Positions 17,946 through 25,738 of a stretch of 41,113 nt of DNA are shown here, one piece after another. A program made the position numbers and the translations under genes. Location: contig JANWXW010000150.1 of NCBI GenBank assembly GCA_025057315.1, positions 1 to 41,113 on the forward strand, read 5' to 3'. The DNA comes from Myxococcota bacterium (lineage in GTDB: Bacteria > Myxococcota_A > Polyangia > Palsa-1104 > JAEUJZ01). A model generated the notes under the pieces. It did no database searches. It was not told where the DNA came from and was given only the letters and a program-made list of their open reading frames with translations. Each line of letters begins with the position of its first letter. The stretch's first letter is position 1.

Positions 17946-19070
17946 ATGCCTTCTCAGAGATTGCGCCTTCCGGCATGGGGTCTGCATGGGGTCCTCTCCC
18001 GGGGGGTGCTGGCGCTATCGCTTGCCGCTGGCCCTCCGGCGCAAGCCAACGGTGTGTGCGGCCCATGGCCTGATGGCACCGTCTGCCGCCCGTCCAACCC
18101 CTGCTTGGGCAGTGGCGTGTGTCAGGCAGGCAACTGCATCCATGCCCCCCCGCTGCCAGCCGGCACGGTTTGCCTTGTCTCCTCCGACCCGTGCCGTGCC
18201 GACAGCAAGTGCGATGGTGCCGGCAACTGCGTGCCGGGACCGCTGCGGCCACCTGGAACGGTGTGTCAATTTTCCCACAATCCGTGCCTCGGCAACAGCA
18301 TCTGCAACGCGGCCGGCCAGTGCGTCCAGGGCTCGATGCTGCCGGCCGGGACGATCTGCCGCATCTCTTCCAACCCGTGTGTCAGCGATAGCGTGTGCAA
18401 CCCGTTCGGTCAGTGCGTAGCTGGCGCCCCGATGCCCGCCGGCACCGTCTGCGCCAAGCCAACCGCGTGCCGCGCCGCGGGCACCTGCGATGCATTCGGC
18501 CACTGCGTCGCCGGCGAGGCCATCAACGAGGGGCGGCCCTGCATCGGGGAAAATCTGTGTGAGCATACCATATGCCAGTCTGGGCTCTGCCTTTCCGTCG
18601 GGCCGCGGGACTGCTCAGGCGGCGACCCATGCCGCAAGGCCGATGCGTGCCTGCCCGATGTGGGCTGCCTCGCGGTCAACATCTGCGACATGGACGCCTC
18701 AGCCGACCTGAGCGGGACAGCCGAGCCGTCCCCCCCTGACGGGGGCGATATTCCGGATGCAGGCGGCCCGACAGAGGGTAGGCTGCCCGACTGGCCCCCC
18801 TTTGCCCCAGATGGTGGCGATGGGCTCGAGGGTGCCGACGAGGTTGGCTATCGTCTGCCGGCCGAACTGGTGGGCGGTGCCTGCCAGTGCAGGCTGGGGG
18901 GCGGAACGCCGCCTGGCTCGCCGCTGATGGTTCTGCTGCTGCTGGTCTGCAGCGTGCGCCTGCGCGCCCGACGCTGCGCTCAGCCCGCAACGCACAGCCG
19001 ACTCACCACGTCCAGCACCCCCCCCAGGCCCCAGCGCAGTTCTTGGGCCGCATGCTCGACCACCAGGTAG
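17946..19070 (+). CDS. Cys-rich repeat protein with MYXO-CTERM-like tail
   Basis: 374 residues. A signal sequence ending near PPAQANG precedes about five imperfect repeats of roughly 33-35 residues with the pattern PAGTVCR-SSNPC-x-S-x-C-x-x-x-GQCV; each carries about four cysteines, so disulfide-bonded modules outside the cell are likely. A Pro/Asp/Gly-rich acidic linker (about residues 240-305) follows, then GACQCRLGGG, a hydrophobic segment (PLMVLLLLVCSVRL) and RARR. This Cys-Gly, membrane helix, Arg order matches the MYXO-CTERM sorting signal of Myxococcota. The frame runs about 31 residues past the Arg cluster, which is unusual for that signal, and the extra part is antisense to another possible small gene. 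Function unknown; divergent from the RidA operon. Confidence 0.8.
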   Translation: MPSQRLRLPAWGLHGVLSRGVLALSLAAGPPAQANGVCGPWPDGTVCRPSNPCLGSGVCQAGNCIHAPPLPAGTVCLVSSDPCRADSKCDGAGNCVPGPLRPPGTVCQFSHNPCLGNSICNAAGQCVQGSMLPAGTICRISSNPCVSDSVCNPFGQCVAGAPMPAGTVCAKPTACRAAGTCDAFGHCVAGEAINEGRPCIGENLCEHTICQSGLCLSVGPRDCSGGDPCRKADACLPDVGCLAVNICDMDASADLSGTAEPSPPDGGDIPDAGGPTEGRLPDWPPFAPDGGDGLEGADEVGYRLPAELVGGACQCRLGGGTPPGSPLMVLLLLVCSVRLRARRCAQPATHSRLTTSSTPPRPQRSSWAACSTTR

Positions 19071-19126
19071 CGCAAGCCCCAGCTCATCTCTTCCCAGCCA
19101 CGGCGGCAAAGACGAGGTCGCGTCAC
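18980..19126 (-). CDS. Possible small protein overlapping the MYXO-CTERM gene end
   Basis: A 48-residue frame starts at GTG 19126, seven bases after GGGAGG with a second GGAG closer. It has high third-position GC (an internal ATG begins SWGLRYLVVEHAAQELRW), which is typical of coding sequence here. It overlaps the last 91 bases of the + strand gene. No family is recognised, and GC-rich antisense frames easily look coding, so this is only a candidate. Confidence 0.22.
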   Translation of the reverse strand: MTRPRLCRRGWEEMSWGLRYLVVEHAAQELRWGLGGVLDVVSRLCVAG

Positions 19127-19576
19127 GCTCCGGCCTCCCGCAGGCGGATTGGTACCAGGACCGAGCCTATCGCCATGTGCTCTATGTCGATGGTACCCCA
19201 CCTGCCCAGATAGCCGCCGCACAGGATGCCCTTCCAGGCGCGGATGGCACCAATGACCCCGCTGGGGGCACCCCATCGCGATGGGCCCTCGGCAGCAGCG
19301 GCCTCCTGGCATCGCCCCTGAGGTGGGGCACCAAGGCCTGCCGCGCCGCTATTTGGCCCTTGGGCCGCTCCGCCCCAGCCTAGCGCAGCAGCTCAGCGAG
19401 GTGCTCGGCCCCGGGTCTTGTTCCGGGCCGCCTCTGCTGTCCATGCGCACCCAAGGCCTGGAGGTGGCGTCGCCTCCTGCCCAGCCGGGTGATGATTCCC
19501 GCCTGACGTCTGCTGCGCTCAGAGCACGCAGCATAACTCCATTTGTCGGCTTGCCCGTGCGGGATGGTCCTGTGGT
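19071..19576. other. About 500 bases without a supportable gene
   Basis: Short + strand frames are present (one ending at 19383, another open from about 19281 into the transporter gene in a different frame). Parts read like protein, for example YQDRAYRHVLYVDGTPP and LAQQLSEVLGPG, and a single frameshift near 19310-19330 would join them. They have no clear start, no recognised domain and only moderate codon bias. It may be a decayed gene or plain intergenic DNA. Confidence 0.5.
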
Positions 19577-20983
19577 ATGGCTCCAGCCATGGTTTCCGCC
19601 TTGCCTGTGGTCTCGCGCGAGCTGCGCGTGCGGCGCGTGCAGAACTGGGTCCTGCTCGGCCTCATGTATGGCTTCTTCTACATGAGCCGCTACAACTTCA
19701 GCGCCGTGCAAGCTGCCATCGCAGAGCAGTTCGGCTGGACCCACGCCGACTTCGCCTGGGTGGTCAAGGCCGGTACCTTCGTCTACGGCTGGGCCGTGTT
19801 CCTAAACGGCCCGCTGGCAGATCGCATGGGCGGCAAGCGCGCCATCCTCATCGGTGCGGCCGGTGCAGCGGTGTTCAACTTCCTCTTCGGCCTATGCCAC
19901 CTGCTGCTTCGGCAGCCGGCGGTGATGGAGGGCGGCCAGGTGGTGACCCCCGCTGAGATTGCCATGGGCATGAGCAACTCGACGGCTCTGGCGACCTTTA
20001 CCGTGCTGTGGGCGTGCAACTTCTATTTTCAGTCGTTCGGTGCCCTCTCCATCGTCAAGATCAACGCTGCCTGGTTCCACATCACGGAGCGGGGAAAGTT
20101 CGCGGGCATCTTTGGCATCATGATTCAGACTGGGCGCACCTTGGCCTTTATGGCCGGCCCCGCCATCCTGCGCCTGCTGCCCTGGCAGTACGTGTTTTGG
20201 ATCCCGGCGGCGATTTTGGCCGCGATGTTTATCATCATTTACCTTGGCGTCGAAAACAGCCCCAAGGACGCGGGTTTTGACGAGTTCGACACGGGCGATG
20301 AGACGCCTGAGGAGGCGCGCGAACAGGCCTCGCTCGGCTTTGTCCTGCGCAAGGTTTTTGCCCGGCGAGCGCCCTGGATCATTGCCTTGTCATCTATGTG
20401 CATCGGCATGGTGCGCAACGCCGTGGACCATTGGTTCCCTCGCTACATCCATGGCGTCTTCCACATCCCGGCCAAAAGCCTGGCCACCTTCGCTCCCTAC
20501 CAGGTCGCATCTTTTCTGATGCCGGTGGCGGCGATCCTAGGCGGCCTGGCGGCGGGCAACGCGTCCGACCGGCTGTTTGGCTCCCGTCGTGCGCCGGTCA
20601 TCTTCATCGCCTTCATCGGCCAGGCGGCCTGTCTGCTTCTGCTACGGGGTTCGCTCTACAGTGCTTGGAGCGCCTGTGCCACCCTGATCCTGGTGTCCTT
20701 CTTTATCCAAAGCGCCCACTCTCTGGTGGGTGGCGCCGCCTCCATGGACTTTGGCGGGCGCAAGGCCGTGGCTACCGCGGCCGGCCTGTTCGACGGAGCC
20801 CAGTACCTGGCCGGCGCCATCGTCAGCGATCTGCTCGGTCGGGTCCTCACCAGCCAGGTCGATCCGGCCCGTCCGGGTGCCGAGTTCCTCTATTGGCCGC
20901 TGGTGCCGCTGCCGTTTGCGCTCCTCGGTGCCCTGCTCATCTCGCGCCTGTGGCATGCCCGCCCCGGGCGTGGTGGCCACTGA
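19577..20983 (+). CDS. MFS transporter, organophosphate:phosphate antiporter type
   Basis: 468 residues with about 12 membrane segments. The N-terminal YGFFYMSRYNFSAVQAAIAEQFGW, the first-loop GPLADRMGGKRAIL and the central WFHITERGKFAGIFG match the OPA family (GlpT, UhpT, and the UhpC sensor), which exchange glycerol-3-phosphate or sugar phosphates for inorganic phosphate. A cytoplasmic acidic loop (FDEFDTGDETPEEARE) lies between helices 6 and 7. An inserted loop of about 20 residues (LLRQPAVMEGGQVVTPAEIA) lies in the N-half. Substrate is inferred only from family. ATG 19577 is used; ATG 19589 is possible. It ends nine bases from the convergent radical SAM gene and may serve the adjacent lipid operon. 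Confidence 0.86.
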   Translation: MAPAMVSALPVVSRELRVRRVQNWVLLGLMYGFFYMSRYNFSAVQAAIAEQFGWTHADFAWVVKAGTFVYGWAVFLNGPLADRMGGKRAILIGAAGAAVFNFLFGLCHLLLRQPAVMEGGQVVTPAEIAMGMSNSTALATFTVLWACNFYFQSFGALSIVKINAAWFHITERGKFAGIFGIMIQTGRTLAFMAGPAILRLLPWQYVFWIPAAILAAMFIIIYLGVENSPKDAGFDEFDTGDETPEEAREQASLGFVLRKVFARRAPWIIALSSMCIGMVRNAVDHWFPRYIHGVFHIPAKSLATFAPYQVASFLMPVAAILGGLAAGNASDRLFGSRRAPVIFIAFIGQAACLLLLRGSLYSAWSACATLILVSFFIQSAHSLVGGAASMDFGGRKAVATAAGLFDGAQYLAGAIVSDLLGRVLTSQVDPARPGAEFLYWPLVPLPFALLGALLISRLWHARPGRGGH

Positions 20984-20992
20984 GCCATCCGA

Positions 20993-22018
20993 TCAGGACA
21001 GCCCCGGGCGTGGAGACAAATCGTCGCTGAGCCGGTAGTGGGCCAGCCGCTGCGCAAGCTGGTCCGCGGCAATGAACGTCTCGTACTCAAACGAATGCCG
21101 CGGACAGGTGCCGCACACCGGGATCTGGCCGAGCTGGTTTTGGAGGTGTGCCGCGCGCAGGGCCTTCATCGCCGGCCCGTTCCACACCTCGGTCAGGCTC
21201 TGCTGTCGCAGGTCACCGAGCACGTTGTGCCGTTCGAAATGGTTTGCGCAGGGCACAACCGTGCCGTCCCACAGCACGGTCAGCTCGGTCCAGAGCATGC
21301 GGCAGGGCCCGGCGCAGCCGTTCTGCCGCCCCGGGAGCCGCAGCGGGACCTGCCCAGCCCAGTCGCGCGCCTCTTTGATCATCACCTGCTCGCCGCACCG
21401 TCTCCACTGGTCTGTAAATGCCGCCACCTCGTGCTGGTTCTCGTCCGTGACGACCATCTGGATGACCGCTGCGGTGCGGCTGCCAAGGCGGCGCTTCAGT
21501 TCCAGGAAGTGGTGAACATTGTGCAGCGTGCTGGCCCAGCGTGCGCCCACGCGCATGCGCGCATAGGTGGCAGGTGTGGCCGCATCCAGCGAGATGACCA
21601 GCAGATCCAGACCCGCCTCCAGCAGGGCGCGGGCCTTGCGCGGGCTCAGGATGGTGGCATTGGTGGACAAGCCGACCCGGACGCCGCACGATCGGGCGTA
21701 GCGGATAAGCTCGCCGATGCGTCCATGGAACAGCGACTCCCCCAGGTGGTGCAGGTAGGCAAACTCGAGCTGCGGCGTCGCCTCGGTGATGATCTTACGG
21801 AACAGCGCTGGGTCCATGTAGCCCACCGGACGGCGCATGCGGGGGTGGGGACACATGGGACAGGCCAGGTTGCAGAAGTTGGTCAGCTCGATCTTCAGGT
21901 GAACGGGCCGCCCGCGCAGCTGCGTTCGTCCCGCGCGGTGGTCCTCGCACAGTAGGCGGCGGTTGTCACGCCACAGGAGGTGCGACGAGGCAACTTGGGA
22001 GTCGGCGATATTGATCAT
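20993..22018 (-). CDS. Radical SAM/SPASM protein
   Basis: About 341 residues. The N-terminal radical SAM domain has CNLACPMC (Cys49, 53, 56) for the [4Fe-4S] cluster that cleaves S-adenosylmethionine, followed by GESLFHGRIGELIRYA, LSTNATIL and ISLDAATPATYARMR. The C-terminal part is SPASM-like, with extra cysteines in GPCRMLWTELTVLWDGTVVPC and CGTCPRH, which normally bind a second iron-sulfur cluster. This family modifies peptides, lipids or sugars; the substrate here is unknown. ATG 22018 lies one base after the aminotransferase stop; a TTG at 22030 would overlap it. Third gene of an operon with CDP-alcohol phosphatidyltransferase and aminotransferase, which points to lipid head-group chemistry. 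Confidence 0.9.
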   Translation of the reverse strand: MINIADSQVASSHLLWRDNRRLLCEDHRAGRTQLRGRPVHLKIELTNFCNLACPMCPHPRMRRPVGYMDPALFRKIITEATPQLEFAYLHHLGESLFHGRIGELIRYARSCGVRVGLSTNATILSPRKARALLEAGLDLLVISLDAATPATYARMRVGARWASTLHNVHHFLELKRRLGSRTAAVIQMVVTDENQHEVAAFTDQWRRCGEQVMIKEARDWAGQVPLRLPGRQNGCAGPCRMLWTELTVLWDGTVVPCANHFERHNVLGDLRQQSLTEVWNGPAMKALRAAHLQNQLGQIPVCGTCPRHSFEYETFIAADQLAQRLAHYRLSDDLSPRPGLS

Positions 22019-22019
22019 T

Positions 22020-23375
22020 TTAATTCCCAATCCTGCGAGCCAGCGCTGCGCACGCCTCGGCGAAGATTTCTATTCCCTCGCAGGCCTGCTCGCGGGTGAT
22101 GACCAGCGGTGGGTTGATGCGCACGCGTGGATTGTAGGCCATGGTCAGCAGGCCACGGCGCAGACATTCCTGAAACAGCCAGCGGCAGTGTTCTTGGGCG
22201 AGCGGCTCGCGGCTGCGGCGGTCGCGGACCAGCTCCACCGCCAGCAGCAAGCCCTGCCCTCGCACGGCCCCAATGAAGGAATACTTGTCCATCAGGGCCT
22301 CGAGCGCAACCCTCATCTCGTCGCCTACGCTGGCGGCCTGTTCCCACAGGCGCTCCTCGACGATGACCCGCGTCACCGCGTTGGCTGCCGCCGCCGCCAG
22401 GGGTCCACCGCCATACGAGGAGGACGAGGCCGAGGGCAAGGACCAGGGCTCGGCGCGGACGATGTCGTCCCGTGAGATGAGCCCACTGACCGGAAAGCCG
22501 CCGCCAACGCCCTTGCCGAAGGTGACGATGTCCCCCGCCGCACCCATGCGGGCCCCGGCCCACAGGCTGCCCGTTCGCCCCCAGCCGGTGATCATCTCGT
22601 CCACGATGAGGAGCGCACCGCACTCCCGCGCCACCTCGCTGACGGCGCCGAGCCAGCCCGGTGGCGGGATCACGTTGCCCGCCGTCCCCTGGATGGGCTC
22701 GACGACAATGGCCGCCAGGCGGCCGCTGGTCTGGGCGCGGATGAGGCGGCGCAGAAAGTCCACACAGGCCAGACCGCAGCTGGCAGGCTCCAGCTGCAGC
22801 GGACAGCGGTAGCAATCGGCATACGGTGCCAGGTATTGTCCTGCTGGGGCCAGCGCGCCCCCACGCCACCTGCCGTCGAGCAACCCGAGGACACCTCCGG
22901 TCTTTCCGTGAAACCCGCCGAAGAACCCCACCACCTCGTAATGACCCGTCGCAGCCCGCGCCAGCCTCAGCGCCGCCTCCACCGCTTCGGCCCCCCCGGA
23001 GTAGAGCTGCGTGCGCACCAGGCCCGGTCCAGGTGGCATGGCGGCAATGCGCTGCAGCAGTTCCAGCCGCGGTGCGGTGGTGAAGCTGCCCGACGAGAGC
23101 CTGCCGGCCTGCAGAGCCAGCGCCTCGCGCAGCGCCGGGTGGCCATGCCCCAACGAGGCGACACACAGACCCGCCACGAAGTCGATAAAGACATTGCCGT
23201 CCACATCGGCCACCAGCGCTCCCTCCCCCCGCTCCAGTGCCAGGCCGGCCAGGGTGGCAATGGCCTGCGTCCCCGGTGCCATCAGCGCCTGCTCTGCGGC
23301 GTGCATGGCTCGAGAGCCGGGGCCGGGGATCTCGGTACGGACGCGGGCAAAGCGACGCTCGCCCAGAGGTTTCAC
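22020..23375 (-). CDS. Class III PLP-dependent aminotransferase
   Basis: 451 residues of fold-type I, class III (GABA/ornithine/diaminobutyrate aminotransferase group). Visible: GNVFIDFVAGLCVASLGHGHP, the phosphate-binding YSGGAEAVEAALRLAR, GFFGGFHGKTGG, the cofactor Asp in LLIVDEMITGWGRTG, and the Schiff-base lysine Lys288 in TFGKGVGGGFPVSG. The stretch PYADCYRCPLQLEPASCG resembles the GABA-aminotransferase-like branch. It transfers an amino group to or from an omega-amino or keto compound; the exact substrate cannot be read. Overlap of ATGA with the phosphatidyltransferase gene and one base to the radical SAM gene indicate tight co-expression. Confidence 0.93.
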   Translation of the reverse strand: MKPLGERRFARVRTEIPGPGSRAMHAAEQALMAPGTQAIATLAGLALERGEGALVADVDGNVFIDFVAGLCVASLGHGHPALREALALQAGRLSSGSFTTAPRLELLQRIAAMPPGPGLVRTQLYSGGAEAVEAALRLARAATGHYEVVGFFGGFHGKTGGVLGLLDGRWRGGALAPAGQYLAPYADCYRCPLQLEPASCGLACVDFLRRLIRAQTSGRLAAIVVEPIQGTAGNVIPPPGWLGAVSEVARECGALLIVDEMITGWGRTGSLWAGARMGAAGDIVTFGKGVGGGFPVSGLISRDDIVRAEPWSLPSASSSSYGGGPLAAAAANAVTRVIVEERLWEQAASVGDEMRVALEALMDKYSFIGAVRGQGLLLAVELVRDRRSREPLAQEHCRWLFQECLRRGLLTMAYNPRVRINPPLVITREQACEGIEIFAEACAALARRIGN

Positions 23376-24202
23376 TTCATGGCTCCGTGGGGTGCCTTAG
23401 AGCTGAGGCGCCGCAACTCGGCCATGACGAAGCGAATGCGCCAGATGGCGGTGATGTTGGTCATGATCGCCACCACAGCCATGACGACAACCGCCATGTG
23501 ATAGACCGGGTGAGCGGCATCGGGCTCGACGAAGGCCGCCAGGATCGGGGACAGCGCAGTGGAGACGCCGATCCACACAGCCCGCTCATGGCGCTGCATG
23601 TAGCCCACGTTGGGATCCACGCCCGCCGCCTTGCCCTTGGCGCGCGTGTAGCTCACCAGCGTCGAGCCGAGCATCGCGAGCAGCACGATGAACAGCGGAA
23701 GCTGATCATTTCGATAATAGTACATAAAGCCAAGGAACGTGATGAGATCGTTGTAGCGGTCGATGGTGGAGTCGAAGAACTCCCCTGTGACCGAGACGGT
23801 CCCGGTGGCGCGCGCGACAATGCCATCCCAGCTATCACACGTAAAGGCGAACAGCAGGGTCCAACCGCCCAGCGCAAAGTACCCCTGGCTCACCGCCACT
23901 GCAGCGACGACAGTCAGCACCAGAGACCCAAAGGTGATCATGTTCGGCGTGATGCCCAGCGCAATGCAGATGCGCACCGGGATCCGGAACATCCAGTAGC
24001 CGAACTCCATAAAGATCCGTGGCAGCCATGGCGTGCGCACCACCTCGTCGATGCGCGGCGTACGGTCCATGCCAAACAAGGCGCAGCGCACGCAGTAAAT
24101 TAAAAAAGATACCACCCAGAACACTGGCAGTCCCAGCATCGGGACCAGGTCCCAGAGGGGCATCCGCCCTAACGCTGTTCCGCTGAACCAATGCTCTAGC
24201 AT
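23372..24202 (-). CDS. CDP-alcohol phosphatidyltransferase family membrane protein
   Basis: 276 residues, about six membrane helices. The complete family signature is present: D123, D126-G127, A130-R131, G140, D144 and D148 (DSWDGIVAR then GEFFDSTIDR), which binds metal and the CDP-alcohol. Members join a CMP-activated lipid or alcohol to an acceptor alcohol, making phosphatidylinositol-, phosphatidylglycerol- or phosphatidylcholine-type lipids at the inner membrane. SYTRAKGKAAGVDPNVG recalls the inositol-phosphate-using subgroup, but that is weak. It is the first gene of the three-gene operon. Confidence 0.9.
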   Translation of the reverse strand: MLEHWFSGTALGRMPLWDLVPMLGLPVFWVVSFLIYCVRCALFGMDRTPRIDEVVRTPWLPRIFMEFGYWMFRIPVRICIALGITPNMITFGSLVLTVVAAVAVSQGYFALGGWTLLFAFTCDSWDGIVARATGTVSVTGEFFDSTIDRYNDLITFLGFMYYYRNDQLPLFIVLLAMLGSTLVSYTRAKGKAAGVDPNVGYMQRHERAVWIGVSTALSPILAAFVEPDAAHPVYHMAVVVMAVVAIMTNITAIWRIRFVMAELRRLSSKAPHGAMK

Positions 24203-24211
24203 CGCGTCGAC

Positions 24212-24240
24212 ATCTTACGTTTGGTGCTTCCGCCGTCCAA
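24212..24240 (-). promoter_or_regulatory. Promoter candidate for the lipid operon
   Basis: On the - strand, TTGGAC, 17 bases, TAAGAT, with the -10 about nine bases before the ATG at 24202. The -35 match is weak (three of six to TTGACA). Confidence 0.3.
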
Positions 24241-24390
24241 GAATTTGCATCGGCACAAGGCTCCGTCCCTTGCCGTTTCTTATCAGCTCATCAACTCCCC
24301 TGCAAGACAGTCGCCATCCCCTTTTGCCCCGCCCTCCGTTAGGTATTCAACAGGGCTGCGGCCATTTGGGGGTGGACACCGAATCAGACC

Positions 24391-24404
24391 GTTGAAGTTT
24401 CAAC
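24391..24404. promoter_or_regulatory. Inverted repeat, possible operator
   Basis: GTTGAA-GT-TTCAAC, perfect six-base arms, 17 bases upstream of the -35 box at 24422. Its place suggests a regulator site for the chalcone isomerase-like gene; no regulator gene is adjacent. Confidence 0.3.
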
Positions 24405-24421
24405 ACCGCTGCGCCTTGCCC

Positions 24422-24452
24422 TTGACGGCCCTGCCCGCAGGCGGGCTATCAT
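24422..24452 (+). promoter_or_regulatory. Promoter candidate for the chalcone isomerase-like gene
   Basis: TTGACG (24422-24427) and TATCAT (24447-24452) with a 19-base spacer, slightly long. Expected start near 24459 gives a leader of about 28 bases containing GGAGG. Confidence 0.45.
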
Positions 24453-24486
24453 GCCAGCTGCCTGTTCCCCTTGTCTGGAGGTGTGC

Positions 24487-25167
24487 ATGTCCGTTCGGCG
24501 GCTGTCCCTGGTTCTGGTGCTGCCCGCAGCGCTCTGTCTCTGGTCGTCCAGTTCGCGAGCCGAGGAGGTCACCGAGCCCTCGTCCGGCCGCCGCTTCCAA
24601 ACAACCCTAACTTACGAGGGCAAGACCTACAGGCTGCTGGGCGTTGGCTTGCGGAAAAAGTTCGTTATCAAAGTATATGCCATGGGCCTGTATGTGGAGG
24701 AGGGGGGAGCGCGCCAGGCGTTCCCGTCGCTGGTGAGCAAGGCTGGCGGCCCCGAGCGCGACAAGCTGCTCGAGGGCGATCGGGCGCAGACCTTCGTGTC
24801 CTGGGGCCGCTTCAGCAAGCTGGGCGTGCTGCAGTTTCTGCGCGATGTGGACAAGGACAAGATCCAGGGTGCCTATCGGGAGAGCCTGGAGGCGGCCCTG
24901 TCTGACAAGGCGCCGCCGGAACTGCGGCGCGACGCCGAGGCGTTTGTGGCGCTGTTCGACCGGGACGTCCGCGAGGGCCAGCAGATGCGCATCCATACGG
25001 ATGAGGAGGGCAAGATCACCGTGGAGGTGGCGGGTCAGAAGAAGGAAGGTCCCAAAAACCCCCAGCTCTGTCGCGCCATCTGGGACATTTGGCTGGGCCC
25101 AAAGCCCATCTCCAAAGAGATGCGCAGGAGCCTGGTGGATCGCATCGATCAGTTTGCCCGCCAATAG
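24487..25167 (+). CDS. Chalcone isomerase-like periplasmic protein
   Basis: 226 residues. A signal peptide (MSVRRLSLVLVLPAALCLWS, cleavage probably near SRAEE) is followed by a chalcone isomerase-like domain of the bacterial type: GKTYRLLGVGLRKKFVIKVYAMGLYVEE, TFVSWGRFSKLGVLQFLRDVD, and a C-terminal PKNPQLCRAIWDIWLGPKPIS with the common IWLG ending. Bacterial members are not thought to isomerise chalcones; the fold binds fatty-acid-like ligands in relatives, so a lipid-related periplasmic role is plausible. ATG 24487 is chosen because GGAGG lies five bases before it; an ATG at 24451 lacks this. It is divergent from the lipid operon. Confidence 0.8.
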   Translation: MSVRRLSLVLVLPAALCLWSSSSRAEEVTEPSSGRRFQTTLTYEGKTYRLLGVGLRKKFVIKVYAMGLYVEEGGARQAFPSLVSKAGGPERDKLLEGDRAQTFVSWGRFSKLGVLQFLRDVDKDKIQGAYRESLEAALSDKAPPELRRDAEAFVALFDRDVREGQQMRIHTDEEGKITVEVAGQKKEGPKNPQLCRAIWDIWLGPKPISKEMRRSLVDRIDQFARQ

Positions 25168-25251
25168 TTTGGCAGCCAACAATTTCCGCACCAAGTTGTC
25201 CGCCCGCAGCTTGCCCCTCTGCTCGCAGCTCCCCAGTGAGTCGCCCGCCGC

Positions 25252-25671
25252 CTAGCGGCACCCATCTGACCGTACGCTCAGCTCCACGCGGGTCGGCCTA
25301 TCCGGGTAGGCCGTACCGGCCACTGCGGTGGCCTCCCCATAGCGCCGCAGGCAGGGCGCGCCGCGTGCATCCCGTCCCAGCGCCCCGACGCGCAGGAGCA
25401 CCCGTCCCAGGGGGGCCATGGCAATCGAGTAGCGGTCCAGGTCGCACTGCACGTGGGTGAAGCCGATCTGCGCCGGCCCGGTCAGGGAGCGGACCTCAAC
25501 CTCCATGAACTCAATGCGCTCGGCCTGGCAGCGCTCGGTCGTCAGGAACGCGCCGTCCAGGGTCCAGCTTAGCGCCACGCGTCCGTTCTGCGGAGGCACC
25601 TCCTGGGGGTAGGGTGCGCCGCAGCCAAGGAGCCAAATACACGTCAAAATGATGGTAGGATGGAGCCGCAT
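25252..25671 (-). CDS. Small lipoprotein of unknown function
   Basis: 139 residues. The signal peptide MRLHPTIILTCIWLLGC ends in the lipobox LLGC, so Cys17 is the likely lipidated residue. The mature part is rich in beta strands (GRVALSWTLDGAF, IEFMEVEVRSLTG, TRVELSVRSDG) with several cysteines, and could be an immunoglobulin-like or beta-sandwich domain. No family is recognised. It is transcribed away from the export cassette on the + strand across a 67-base gap, and tail to tail with the chalcone isomerase-like gene across 84 bases. Confidence 0.7.
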   Translation of the reverse strand: MRLHPTIILTCIWLLGCGAPYPQEVPPQNGRVALSWTLDGAFLTTERCQAERIEFMEVEVRSLTGPAQIGFTHVQCDLDRYSIAMAPLGRVLLRVGALGRDARGAPCLRRYGEATAVAGTAYPDRPTRVELSVRSDGCR

Positions 25672-25738
25672 GTCGCACCTGATCCTGACCCAGTCCCGCC
25701 CCTGGGCGCAAGCCGACTGTCCCCGGCTCGGCTGCTAG

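Noticed and set aside
20961..21013. 13-bp direct repeat GCCCCGGGCGTGG (20961 and 21001) at the converging ends of transporter and radical SAM genes
   Set aside because: Short, GC-rich and within coding ends; expected by chance in such DNA.
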